DNA of 7,017 bases from SAR324 cluster bacterium (lineage in GTDB: Bacteria > SAR324 > NAC60-12), in assembly GCA_028822475.1 (NCBI GenBank), contig JAPKDT010000107.1, positions 1-7,017 of the forward strand, given 5' to 3'. Positions within the stretch are counted from its first letter, which is position 1; every line of letters starts with the position of its first letter. The notes beneath the pieces were generated by a model that was not told the DNA's origin, made no database searches, and was given only the letters and a program-made list of their open reading frames with translations. Position numbers and translations under genes: made by a program. Shown here in pieces: positions 1-6,116 of this stretch.

Positions 1-1
1 T

Positions 2-730
2 TATGAAAAATTATTTAGTAACCGTAAATATCCAGGAATTGTGGGCAGGACATTTTATTGGATGTTTCTTTCTGTCAGTCTGAAAATGATTTTGGGGTTA
101 ATTGGTGCTCTGATGTTAAACGTAAAACTGAGAGGAAGGGCCGCCTTTCGTGTGCTTGTGATGCCGCCGTGGATAGTTCCGATGGCGATCGGTTGTATAG
201 GTTGGCTCTGGGTATATAATGGTCACTTCGGTATTCTCGCCGGAGTTTTGATGCATCTTGGTATACTAGATGGGCCATTTGAATTCTTAGCTTATAGAAA
301 CAGCGCATTTTACTCGGCAGTCATAACCGATGTCTGGGTAGGTACTCCCATGGTAACTGTTTTTTTCCTTGCCGCCATGCAAGGTGTTTCACAAGATCTG
401 TATGAGGCTGCTTATGTGGACGGTGCATCAAGATGGTATCGGTTTCGCCGGATTACCATTCCACAGATAATGCCAGTTATTTTATCGATGGCACTGTTAT
501 CTGCAATTTGGACCTTTAACTCTTTCGAAATTATCTGGATACTTACTGAAGGAGGACCACGCGGAGCCACTACTACCATGATTATTGACACATACAAAAT
601 GGCAATTGCGAATTACAAGTTCGGTTACGGTGCCACTAGAGCTTTGATGGTGGTCATGTTATTAGCTATTTTTTCATTACTTTACCTTGTTTTATTGAAC
701 AAAGTAAATGAACGATTCAAAGTAAAATAA
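2..730 (+). CDS. CUT1-family sugar ABC transporter permease, MalF-like (5' partial)
   Basis: Inner-membrane permease subunit of a carbohydrate importer. The frame is open to the left edge (first full codon at position 2), so the gene begins outside the window. The GTG at 41 is only an internal valine, since residues before it (Y-E-K-L-F-S-N...) match the usual MalF-family stretch before the first core membrane segment. About 242 residues are visible; the family usually has about 290-310, so the first membrane helix is probably missing. Several hydrophobic helices are clear. The EAA loop that docks on the ATPase is intact: E135-A-A, G141, I151, P154 (numbered from position 2), matching EAA-x3-G-x9-I-x-L-P. 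The W-T-F-N-S-F stretch and a G-G-P motif after it are typical of this family. The next permease starts 2 nt after the stop, so the two are surely co-transcribed and probably translationally coupled. Substrate unknown. Confidence 0.93.
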   Translation, partial: YEKLFSNRKYPGIVGRTFYWMFLSVSLKMILGLIGALMLNVKLRGRAAFRVLVMPPWIVPMAIGCIGWLWVYNGHFGILAGVLMHLGILDGPFEFLAYRNSAFYSAVITDVWVGTPMVTVFFLAAMQGVSQDLYEAAYVDGASRWYRFRRITIPQIMPVILSMALLSAIWTFNSFEIIWILTEGGPRGATTTMIIDTYKMAIANYKFGYGATRALMVVMLLAIFSLLYLVLLNKVNERFKVK

Positions 731-732
731 TT

Positions 733-1572
733 ATGGAGAGATTTACTTTTGTCCAGAAGTTTTTTCTTTATTTAGGAATAGCAGTTTTTTTGACATTCAT
801 ACTGCTTCCATTTTTTGAAATGTTCATGACTTCATTGAGGCCTTTGGAACATCTTTTTCGTTCTCCATATCAGTTCTGGTCTGATGACATGTCTTTTCAG
901 GCATATTTTGATATATGGGATACTGTCCCCTTACTGGGGAGATATATTTTCAACAGTGTTTTCTTGGCATCTGTAACGACTTTTCTGTGTATGATGTTTG
1001 TCATTCCGGCTGCCTATTCTTTCGCACGATTCAAGTTTAAAGGAAAAACTATCAGTCTGAGTTTATTTCTTGGAGTTAACATGTTTGCGGGAGCGGTGCT
1101 TCTGATTCCTCTATACAAATTGCTGCGCTCAATGGGTTTACTAAACACCTATGCCGCAATGTTTGTTCCCGGAGCTGCATTTCTGGTTCCAACAGGAATT
1201 TGGCTGCTGAAAGCTTATCTTGAAAAAATTCCCATTGAGCTCGAGGAATCAGCATGGATTGATGGTGCATCCAGAATGTATATTCTCAGGAGGGTTGTTC
1301 TTCCCCTTGCGGTTCCAGGCCTGATTGTGGTAGGAGTAGCGTCATTCATCGGCGCTTATGCACAGCAATTCCTTTTTGCAATTACATTCAACCAAAAAAG
1401 AGAATACATGCCCTTACCTGCAGGAATTTTCGAATTCGTAGGTTATCAAAGCGTGATTTGGAATCAGTTGATGGCAGCAAGTATTGTGGGTATTATTCCG
1501 GTTTTAATAATTTTTCTTTTTTTGCAGAAATATCTTGTTGAAGGTTTGACCAAAGGTGCAGTCAAAGGATGA
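733..1572 (+). CDS. CUT1-family sugar ABC transporter permease, MalG-like
   Basis: Second inner-membrane permease subunit, 279 residues, the normal length for MalG-type proteins. It has a hydrophobic helix near residues 8-30, the family's M-T-S-L-R sequence just after it, and further helices near 72-95, 105-127, 140-160, 192-215 and 240-268. The cytoplasmic EAA loop is at 172-191 (E172-S-A, G178, L190, P191), with serine for the first alanine of EAA, a common variant. The C terminus ends in Q-K-Y-L-V-E-G-L-T-x-G-A-V-K-G, the standard MalG ending, so the gene is intact. The ATG lies 2 nt after the upstream permease stop. I see no Shine-Dalgarno sequence before it, so re-initiation or coupling is likely. 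It should pair with the upstream MalF-like subunit and the ATPase at 3093. The ligand cannot be told. Confidence 0.95.
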   Translation: MERFTFVQKFFLYLGIAVFLTFILLPFFEMFMTSLRPLEHLFRSPYQFWSDDMSFQAYFDIWDTVPLLGRYIFNSVFLASVTTFLCMMFVIPAAYSFARFKFKGKTISLSLFLGVNMFAGAVLLIPLYKLLRSMGLLNTYAAMFVPGAAFLVPTGIWLLKAYLEKIPIELEESAWIDGASRMYILRRVVLPLAVPGLIVVGVASFIGAYAQQFLFAITFNQKREYMPLPAGIFEFVGYQSVIWNQLMAASIVGIIPVLIIFLFLQKYLVEGLTKGAVKG

Positions 1573-1597
1573 ATCTTGTCTAGTCAGTGGGATTCAT
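1569..1597 (+). repeat. Inverted repeat over the permease stop codon
   Basis: ATGAATC (1569-1575) and GATTCAT (1591-1597) are perfect 7-bp complementary arms around a 15-nt loop, with G-U pairs possible inside. The left arm covers the TGA stop (1570-1572) of the MalG-like gene. There is no clean U-run after it, only TGTTTA, so it is a weak terminator at best. It may protect the 3' end of the permease message or act as a partial terminator between permeases and binding protein. Confidence 0.4.
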
Positions 1598-1624
1598 TGT
1601 TTATCCGTTAACGGACTTTATAAG
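1597..1624 (+). promoter_or_regulatory. Putative promoter with palindromic operator in the spacer
   Basis: A -35-like TTGTTT (1597-1602; 3 of 6 matches to TTGACA) and a -10-like TATAAG (1619-1624; 5 of 6 matches to TATAAT) are 16 nt apart. The spacer contains the perfect 12-bp palindrome TCCGTTAACGGA (1604-1615). A palindrome between -35 and -10 is a typical place for a repressor operator, such as those used by LacI- or GntR-family sugar regulators. The motif match is by eye and the sigma-factor preference of this organism is unknown. If real, this promoter would drive the binding-protein gene with a leader of roughly 150 nt. Confidence 0.35.
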
Positions 1625-1665
1625 AAAGGAGGTGGAGAGAGAGGTATTAAATGTCTCATCATTTG
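1625..1665 (+). promoter_or_regulatory. Orphan consensus Shine-Dalgarno tract and five-codon leader frame
   Basis: AAAGGAGGTGG (1625-1635) is a full match to the anti-Shine-Dalgarno complement, the strongest such site in the window, yet it is far from any recognised gene. It runs into a GAGAGAGAGG purine tract. GAGG (1641-1644) lies 6 nt before ATG 1651, which opens ATG-TCT-CAT-CAT-TTG-TAA (M-S-H-H-L-stop, 1651-1668). It could be a leader minicistron, a ribosome standby site, or a target for a GGA-binding regulator such as CsrA. It could also be a decayed gene start. Expression cannot be judged from sequence. Confidence 0.35.
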
Positions 1666-1695
1666 TAATGTTGAAATTTTTCTTTAATCACGCGT

Positions 1696-1725
1696 TTGGA
1701 TTTTTAATATTTTTATTGCTATAGA
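1696..1725 (+). promoter_or_regulatory. Alternative promoter-like element before the binding-protein gene
   Basis: TTGGAT (1696-1701) and TATAGA (1720-1725) are 18 nt apart, with TG at 1717-1718 forming an extended -10 (TGC-TATAGA). The surroundings are AT-rich, so chance matches are easy. If active, it would give a short leader of about 55-60 nt for the gene at 1789. It competes with the element at 1597-1624 as the main promoter. Confidence 0.25.
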
Positions 1726-1750
1726 AACAGGTTTAAACGCAAAATTCTAC

Positions 1751-1764
1751 AGGTCTATGGACCT
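1751..1764 (+). promoter_or_regulatory. Small hairpin just upstream of the binding-protein start
   Basis: AGGTC (1751-1755) and GACCT (1760-1764) form a 5-bp stem with a TATG loop, ending 24 nt before ATG 1789. The right arm contains ACCT, which could also pair with AGGT (1781-1784) in the Shine-Dalgarno sequence, so two alternative folds are possible. It may equally be a short DNA operator. Both ideas rest on short matches only. Confidence 0.25.
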
Positions 1765-1779
1765 ATCATTCTAACAATA

Positions 1780-1785
1780 AAGGTG
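1780..1785 (+). promoter_or_regulatory. Ribosome binding site deciding the binding-protein start
   Basis: AAGGTG (1780-1785) has its AGG core 5 nt before ATG 1789, a normal spacing. The possible GTG start at 1783 lies inside this site and would leave no room for ribosome binding. ATG 1789 is therefore the better start, shortening the protein by two residues. Confidence 0.65.
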
Positions 1786-1788
1786 AAG

Positions 1789-3012
1789 ATGAAGTTGAAT
1801 AAAAAATTGCAGCGGTTTTCGCTGTTAAGTGCAGGTCTCTTCCTGTTGACGGGTTTGTTCCAAATTCAGGCTCAGGAATTGAAATTTGTTATGTGCGGAG
1901 GAGAAGTCCGTGCGGCCGATCAAAAAGTGATCGATGCCTTTCAGGCCAGTAATTCTGGTGTAAAAGTAAATATGGAAGCCGTCCCCTGGGGAACTTGCCA
2001 GGACAAATCCATGACGCTTGCTGCAGCAGGTGATCCTGTAAGCTTGTCTTACATGGGTTCAAGAACATTGAAACAGTTGGCTAAAAACGGCCTGATTGTT
2101 TCAGTAAACATTTCTGAGGCGGATCAAGCAAAATATCAGCCTGGTATCTTAGACACCGTCAGCTACAAAGGGAAATTTTGGGGCTTCCCTCACGCTTTCT
2201 CGACGAAAGCCCTGTTCATTAATTGCGGTTTGATTGAGAAAGCCGGAATGCAGTGTGTGCAACCTCATACTTGGGAAGGTATGTATCAAATGGCTAAGAC
2301 TGTTAAAGACAAACTCGGCATTGCAGGTGTTGGTTTGGCTGCCAAAGATTTTGATAATACTATGCACCAATTCCTGAACTACCTATACAGCAACGGTGGG
2401 CAGGTAATTGATTCGGCTACCAACAAAATCACGTTGAACAGTCCGGAAACTGTTGAAACACTTGCATTTTATGGCAAGTTAGTCAGTGTTGCTCAGGAAG
2501 GGCCGACGGCATTTGAGAGATCACAATTAAAAGATCTCTTTAATGACGAAAAAATAGCCATGTACATCGATGGTCCTTGGGGAGGTGGTCAGCACAAAAA
2601 GACGCTGAAAACCATTGCAGTCCCTATTCCTGCCGGACCCAGCGGCAACAATGGAACTCTGTTAATTACAGATTCACTTGCTGTCTTTAAAGGAACCGGA
2701 CACGAAGACGTAGCGATGGAACTCGCACGTGCCCTTTCTTCAGGAGATGCACAGTATGACCTTGATTCCAGTTGGGGTTTGACGCCGATCATGAAGTATG
2801 AAGGTATGGTCGCTAATCCTTACTATGTCAATAATTCGTATTGGAGCGTTTTCGTTGAACCGATCGGATCAGGCGGCCCCGAGCCCCTGTTCGTAGAATA
2901 CAAATCTCTGCAGACTGTGATGAACAGTATGATTCAGGGAATTGTACTTGGTGAAGGTACCGCAAAAGATTTGGTTGCCACTGCCGCTGAAGAACTTGAG
3001 GAATTCAAGTAA
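1789..3012 (+). CDS. Periplasmic sugar-binding protein of a CUT1 ABC transporter
   Basis: Extracellular solute-binding protein, 407 residues, the usual size for family 1 carbohydrate-binding proteins. Residues 1-28 form a Sec signal peptide: a lysine-rich start (K-L-N-K-K), a hydrophobic core near 11-24, and likely cleavage after I-Q-A28. No lipobox cysteine is present, so the protein should be soluble in the periplasm. Family hallmarks include A-A-A-G-D-P (78-83), the F-x-x-x-K-x-A-M...G-P-W block (251-264) and W-G-L-T-P (329-333). Cysteines fall at 36, 70, 146 and 156, two of them in the conserved-looking blocks M-C-G-G-E and P-W-G-T-C-Q-D, and could form disulfides. The gene has its own leader region and a hairpin after it, which fits higher expression than its partners. 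It lies after the permease genes, not before them as is more common. Ligand unknown; the trio of permeases and the ATPase at 3093 are the obvious partners. Confidence 0.93.
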   Translation: MKLNKKLQRFSLLSAGLFLLTGLFQIQAQELKFVMCGGEVRAADQKVIDAFQASNSGVKVNMEAVPWGTCQDKSMTLAAAGDPVSLSYMGSRTLKQLAKNGLIVSVNISEADQAKYQPGILDTVSYKGKFWGFPHAFSTKALFINCGLIEKAGMQCVQPHTWEGMYQMAKTVKDKLGIAGVGLAAKDFDNTMHQFLNYLYSNGGQVIDSATNKITLNSPETVETLAFYGKLVSVAQEGPTAFERSQLKDLFNDEKIAMYIDGPWGGGQHKKTLKTIAVPIPAGPSGNNGTLLITDSLAVFKGTGHEDVAMELARALSSGDAQYDLDSSWGLTPIMKYEGMVANPYYVNNSYWSVFVEPIGSGGPEPLFVEYKSLQTVMNSMIQGIVLGEGTAKDLVATAAEELEEFK

Positions 3013-3019
3013 AACTAAT

Positions 3020-3050
3020 AAAAGGCGGGCCAAAAGTCAGCTCGCCTTTT
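3020..3050 (+). terminator. Strong hairpin after the binding-protein gene
   Basis: AAAAGGCGGGC (3020-3030) pairs with GCTCGCCTTTT (3040-3050) as an 11-bp stem with one G-U pair and a 9-nt loop. The T-run is part of the stem and is followed by AAGTCC and then TTTTT (3057-3061). It starts 8 nt after the stop at 3012. It can act as an intrinsic terminator (the A-run and T-run make it roughly bidirectional). It could also be a partly leaky intercistronic hairpin that protects the binding-protein message while letting some transcripts reach the ATPase gene. Confidence 0.7.
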
Positions 3051-3092
3051 AAGTCCTTTTTCACATCTATAACGGCGTAACAGTAAAATTTC

Positions 3093-4193
3093 ATGGCAAC
3101 AGTTTCTCTAAAATCAATCAACAAGTTATTCGATACTACACAGGTTCTTTATGATGTTAGTCTTGATATTGAAGATAAGGAATTTGTCGTTTTTGTCGGC
3201 CCTTCGGGATGTGGAAAAACAACTTTGTTGCGAATCATTGCCGGACTGGAAGAAGCGACAAGCGGAGAAATAGAGATTGACGGAATAGAGGTTTCAAAGG
3301 CTCATCCAATTGAGCGTGGTATTTCTATGGTTTTTCAATCTTACGCACTCTATCCACATTTGAATGTTTATGAAAATATCGCTTTTCCGCTTCGTGTTGC
3401 CAAACTTCACAAAACGGAAATTGAAAAAATGGTGCAACGTGCCGCAGAGACTTTGAAATTGACGGATCGACTGCAATACAAACCAGGACAATTATCCGGA
3501 GGTCAGCGACAGCGTGTTGCGATTGGCCGCTCGATTGTCCGGAATCCAAAAGTCTTTCTTTTTGATGAACCGCTTTCAAATCTGGATGCGGCATTGCGAG
3601 GTGAAATGCGGGTTGAATTGTCCAAACTTCACAAAAATTTGGACACAACCATGATTTATGTGACACACGATCAAGTGGAAGCCATGACCATGGCAGACCG
3701 GATTGTTGTTATTTCCGAAGGAAAATTAGAACAATTCGGAACACCGATGGAATTGTACCATCGGCCAGAAAGTAAATTTGTTGCTGGATTCATCGGACAC
3801 CCCAAAATGAATTTTTTGTCAGTACCCCGACTTTCTATAAATTCAAGCGGAGTTACTGTTGATTTACCGGAAATCGGGGAGCAATTACTCCCGGTTGATG
3901 CGATTGACATGATTGATGGTCAAAAAATTGAAGTGGGTATCAGACCTGAAGATTTGATGTTGTCCGCAACCGAAACAGGTTTGCCTATGAAAGTTGAAGT
4001 TTTGGAACGTTTGGGAGGGAGTACTTTGGTTTATGGAAGTGTCCATGATAATCAAAATTTTTGTGCGTTACTTCCGGGAGATACCAATGTTCGCGAAGAA
4101 GAAATCATCAAGTTAGCAGTAAATCCTGCCAACGTCCATGTCTTTGACTCCAAAGGAACAGCCATGAAACGACGTGAAGTACCGATTGTCTGA
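3093..4193 (+). CDS. Sugar ABC transporter ATP-binding protein, MalK/UgpC/MsmK type
   Basis: Cytoplasmic ATPase that powers the importer, 366 residues, typical for MalK-type subunits (about 350-370). All motifs of an active ABC domain are present: Walker A G-P-S-G-C-G-K-T-T (36-44), Q-loop Q82, signature L-S-G-G-Q (134-138), Walker B V-F-L-F-D-E-P (154-160) with catalytic E159, D-loop S-N-L-D (162-165) and switch histidine H192. The G-F-I-G-x-P-K-M-N-F linker (232-241) leads to a C-terminal TOBE-type domain with G-I-R-P-E-D-L (282-288) and an E-x-L-G-G-type strand near 305-310. These mark the CUT1 subclass, in which one ATPase may serve several transporters. No clear Shine-Dalgarno sequence is seen before the ATG. 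It is the first gene of a compact run with the catabolic enzymes, 80 nt after the binding-protein gene and beyond a hairpin. Unlike the first three genes, it prefers CAA for glutamine (9 CAA, 3 CAG). Confidence 0.96.
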   Translation: MATVSLKSINKLFDTTQVLYDVSLDIEDKEFVVFVGPSGCGKTTLLRIIAGLEEATSGEIEIDGIEVSKAHPIERGISMVFQSYALYPHLNVYENIAFPLRVAKLHKTEIEKMVQRAAETLKLTDRLQYKPGQLSGGQRQRVAIGRSIVRNPKVFLFDEPLSNLDAALRGEMRVELSKLHKNLDTTMIYVTHDQVEAMTMADRIVVISEGKLEQFGTPMELYHRPESKFVAGFIGHPKMNFLSVPRLSINSSGVTVDLPEIGEQLLPVDAIDMIDGQKIEVGIRPEDLMLSATETGLPMKVEVLERLGGSTLVYGSVHDNQNFCALLPGDTNVREEEIIKLAVNPANVHVFDSKGTAMKRREVPIV

Positions 4194-4215
4194 ATAAATC
4201 AAATTTAAAAATTAA

Positions 4216-5055
4216 ATGAAAATCAGTGCAAACTATTGGATTTTTGAAGGCGGTCTCGATGGGACTTTGCCAATAGCTGATGCCATGAAACAAGCCGCTC
4301 AATTGGGTTTTGACGGCATTGAATTGTGCATAGCGAGTCAAGGAGTTTTGAATCAGAAAACAACTCAAGCAGAATGCGAAACGTTTTGTGAAGAAGCACA
4401 AAAAAACGGCCTCGAAATTTCTGGTGTTGCCAGTGGAGAAAGTTGGGGGCGTTCACCGACATCCCACGATCCAGAGGTGCGTCAATCCATTATCGACTTC
4501 ACTAAAAAAGCTCTTCAAATCACGAAATGGTTGGGAACGGACGCGTATTTATTTGTTCCAGGTGCAGTTGATGTTTTCTTTTTACCAGACGGAGAAGTGG
4601 TTCCGTATGATGTCTGTTATCAAAGAGCGACGGACTCTATTTTTCAAATTGCGCCGACTGCTGAAAAACTGGGAGTCTCCATTGCGGTGGAAAATGTTTG
4701 GAATAAATTTTTGTTGAGTCCATTGGAAATGCGGAGTTTCATCGATCAGTTTCATTCAAGAAATGTTGGTGCCTATTTTGATGTGGGCAATGTTTTATTG
4801 ACGGGTTATCCGGAACAATGGATTCGCATTTTAGGCTCTCGTATCAAACGCATTCACATCAAAGATTTCAAACGCTCTATCGGAACCATTGACGGTTTTG
4901 TGGATTTACTTGAAGGCGATGTCGATTTTGAAGCGGTCAAAAAAGCATTGGCTGAGATTGGTTATGACGGTTTTGTAACGGCAGAAATGTTGCCTTTTGT
5001 GCCTGGACGTCCGGAAAAAACAGCAAAGGCCATGAAACAAATTTTCAAAAACTAA
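4216..5055 (+). CDS. Sugar phosphate isomerase/epimerase-like TIM-barrel protein
   Basis: Xylose-isomerase-like TIM barrel (AP_endonuc_2 superfamily), 279 residues, full length. Members interconvert keto-sugars or their phosphates using a bound divalent metal. Expected metal ligands are visible: E159 (V-E-N-V-W-N-K), D189 (Y-F-D-V-G-N), H214 (H-I-K-D-F-K-R) and E257 (T-A-E-M-L). R220, six residues after H214, matches the substrate-binding arginine of tagatose/psicose 3-epimerases. An early glutamate sits in G-I-E-L (34-37). The E-N-V-W-N-K-F-L-L-S-P and G-Y-P-E-Q-W-I-R-I-L-G stretches recall a hexulose-phosphate isomerase or epimerase-like subgroup, but the exact reaction is not assignable; IolE/IolI-like roles are possible. 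It lies 22 nt after the ATPase gene in AT-only leader sequence without a Shine-Dalgarno site. Glutamine is coded 11 CAA to 2 CAG. Confidence 0.9.
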   Translation: MKISANYWIFEGGLDGTLPIADAMKQAAQLGFDGIELCIASQGVLNQKTTQAECETFCEEAQKNGLEISGVASGESWGRSPTSHDPEVRQSIIDFTKKALQITKWLGTDAYLFVPGAVDVFFLPDGEVVPYDVCYQRATDSIFQIAPTAEKLGVSIAVENVWNKFLLSPLEMRSFIDQFHSRNVGAYFDVGNVLLTGYPEQWIRILGSRIKRIHIKDFKRSIGTIDGFVDLLEGDVDFEAVKKALAEIGYDGFVTAEMLPFVPGRPEKTAKAMKQIFKN

Positions 5056-5067
5056 AAACGATTTCTG

Positions 5068-5076
5068 AAGGAAGAG
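5068..5076 (+). promoter_or_regulatory. Ribosome binding site of the oxidoreductase gene
   Basis: AAGGAAGAG (5068-5076) lies upstream of ATG 5083; the AAGGA core is 10 nt from the start, slightly long but workable. It is the only recognisable Shine-Dalgarno sequence inside the 3093-6926 gene run. Confidence 0.5.
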
Positions 5077-5082
5077 AACAAA

Positions 5083-6102
5083 ATGTTAAGAATTGGTATC
5101 GTCGGTTGGGGCTTTATGGGCAAAATGCACTTTCGTTGCTACAAGTCCGATACAAATGTGGAGGTTACAGCAATTTGTGATGCTGACGCAAAGCAACTAC
5201 AAAATTCTTCTGGAGTCTCTGGTAATATTTCCGGAGCAGAAGATGATCTGGATTTAAGCAATATTGCGCTTTATTCTGATTTATCTAAAATGCTCGTAGA
5301 AGAAAAATTAGATGCGTTGTCCATTGCATCCCCAACTTTTTTACATGCTTCACAAACGATTGAGGCACTCAACGAAGGAGTTCATGTGTTTTGCGAAAAA
5401 CCGATGGCCTTGAATTCAGGTGATTGCAGAGAAATGGCTGAAGTAGCAAAACAATCCGGAAAGACACTTCAAATTGGTCATTGTATCCGGTTTTGGCCGG
5501 AATATGTGCAAGCCAAAGAAATCATCGACTCACAAAAATACGGCAAAGTTTCAGCCGCAACTTTTCAACGACTTAGCCTCACGCCAACTTGGAGTTGGGA
5601 TAATTGTTTTCTCGATGGCAAACGGAGTGGCGGAGCAATGCTGGATTTGCACATTCATGATACGGATTATGTACAATATGTTTTTGGAATGCCCAAAGAA
5701 GTTTTTAGTCGCGGCGTAATCGGGCCGAGCGGAGAATTTGACCACACCGTTACACAATATTTGTATGGGAATGATTGTGTCATCACAGCCGAAGGCGGCT
5801 GGATTATGGCTCCGGGATTTGGTTTTGAAATGAGTTTCAAAATTATGCTGGAAAAGGCAACTTTGGTTTATAGTTCCGCACAAGAACCGACCTTCCGGAT
5901 TTTTCCAATAGACGGAGAAACAATCATCCCTGAAATACCGACAGGAGACGGTTATTCTTTTGAAATTCAACATTTTGTTGATACTCTTTCCGGGAAAGCT
6001 GTTCCGTCAATCATCACTCCGGAACAATCTGGAGATTCGGTAAAAATAATTGAAGCGGAAAAAGAATCTATCCGAAACAATGATAAAATTTCACTTCTCT
6101 GA
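5083..6102 (+). CDS. Gfo/Idh/MocA-family NAD(P)-dependent oxidoreductase
   Basis: Cytoplasmic dehydrogenase, 339 residues, a usual length for the family, whose members oxidise or reduce sugars, inositols and related polyols. The N-terminal Rossmann fold has G8-W-G10-F-M-G13 followed by H16, and an acid-containing end of the second strand (C32-D33). The family signature E105-K106-P107 is present, with K106 as the catalytic lysine. The C-terminal domain has S-G-G-A-M-L-D188-L-H-I-H192-D, supplying the conserved aspartate and histidine of the active site. Residues 38-62 form an acidic, Ser/Gly-rich loop that looks longer than usual between the second and third strands. All core residues are present, so the enzyme is probably active. 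The gene sits between two TIM-barrel isomerase-like genes, 27 nt after the first and 14 nt before the second, which suggests that it makes or uses a keto-sugar they rearrange. All 13 glutamines are CAA. The exact substrate is unknown. Confidence 0.93.
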   Translation: MLRIGIVGWGFMGKMHFRCYKSDTNVEVTAICDADAKQLQNSSGVSGNISGAEDDLDLSNIALYSDLSKMLVEEKLDALSIASPTFLHASQTIEALNEGVHVFCEKPMALNSGDCREMAEVAKQSGKTLQIGHCIRFWPEYVQAKEIIDSQKYGKVSAATFQRLSLTPTWSWDNCFLDGKRSGGAMLDLHIHDTDYVQYVFGMPKEVFSRGVIGPSGEFDHTVTQYLYGNDCVITAEGGWIMAPGFGFEMSFKIMLEKATLVYSSAQEPTFRIFPIDGETIIPEIPTGDGYSFEIQHFVDTLSGKAVPSIITPEQSGDSVKIIEAEKESIRNNDKISLL

Positions 6103-6116
6103 AAATAAAAATCACA

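Noticed and set aside
41..730. GTG at 41 as the start of the first permease
   Set aside because: The frame is open from position 2 and the 13 preceding codons read as normal MalF-family sequence, so the gene is truncated by the window edge and does not start at 41.
1668..1724. 18-codon hydrophobic frame (M-L-K-F-F-F...L-L-L)
   Set aside because: It has no ribosome site, and its Phe/Leu content follows from the T-rich DNA of this gap. It resembles a small membrane peptide only by composition.
1692..1740. GCGTTT (1692-1697) and AAACGC (1735-1740) complementary arms, with GTTTAAAC palindrome at 1731-1738
   Set aside because: The arms are 6 bp with a 37-nt AT-rich loop and could easily arise by chance. 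I found no third copy or link to the other elements.
1783..1785. GTG start for the binding protein
   Set aside because: It lies inside the AAGGTG ribosome site. ATG 1789 has proper spacing from that site and gives a normal signal peptide.
3325..3666. 113-codon minus-strand open frame inside the ATPase gene
   Set aside because: It overlaps the Walker and signature motifs of the real gene on the other strand and has no recognisable protein features.
4203..4217. ATTTAA/TTAAAT inverted repeat at the start of the first TIM-barrel gene
   Set aside because: It has six A-T pairs with a 3-nt loop in an A/T-only stretch: expected by chance and too weak to fold stably.
4388..4717. 109-codon plus-strand frame inside the first TIM-barrel gene
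   Set aside because: It is the out-of-frame reading of a conserved gene, rich in Lys/Arg/Phe from AT-rich codons, with no start signals.
5551..5973. 140-codon minus-strand open frame inside the oxidoreductase gene
   Set aside because: It is antisense to a clearly conserved gene, has no family motifs and no ribosome site. It is a shadow of the coding strand.
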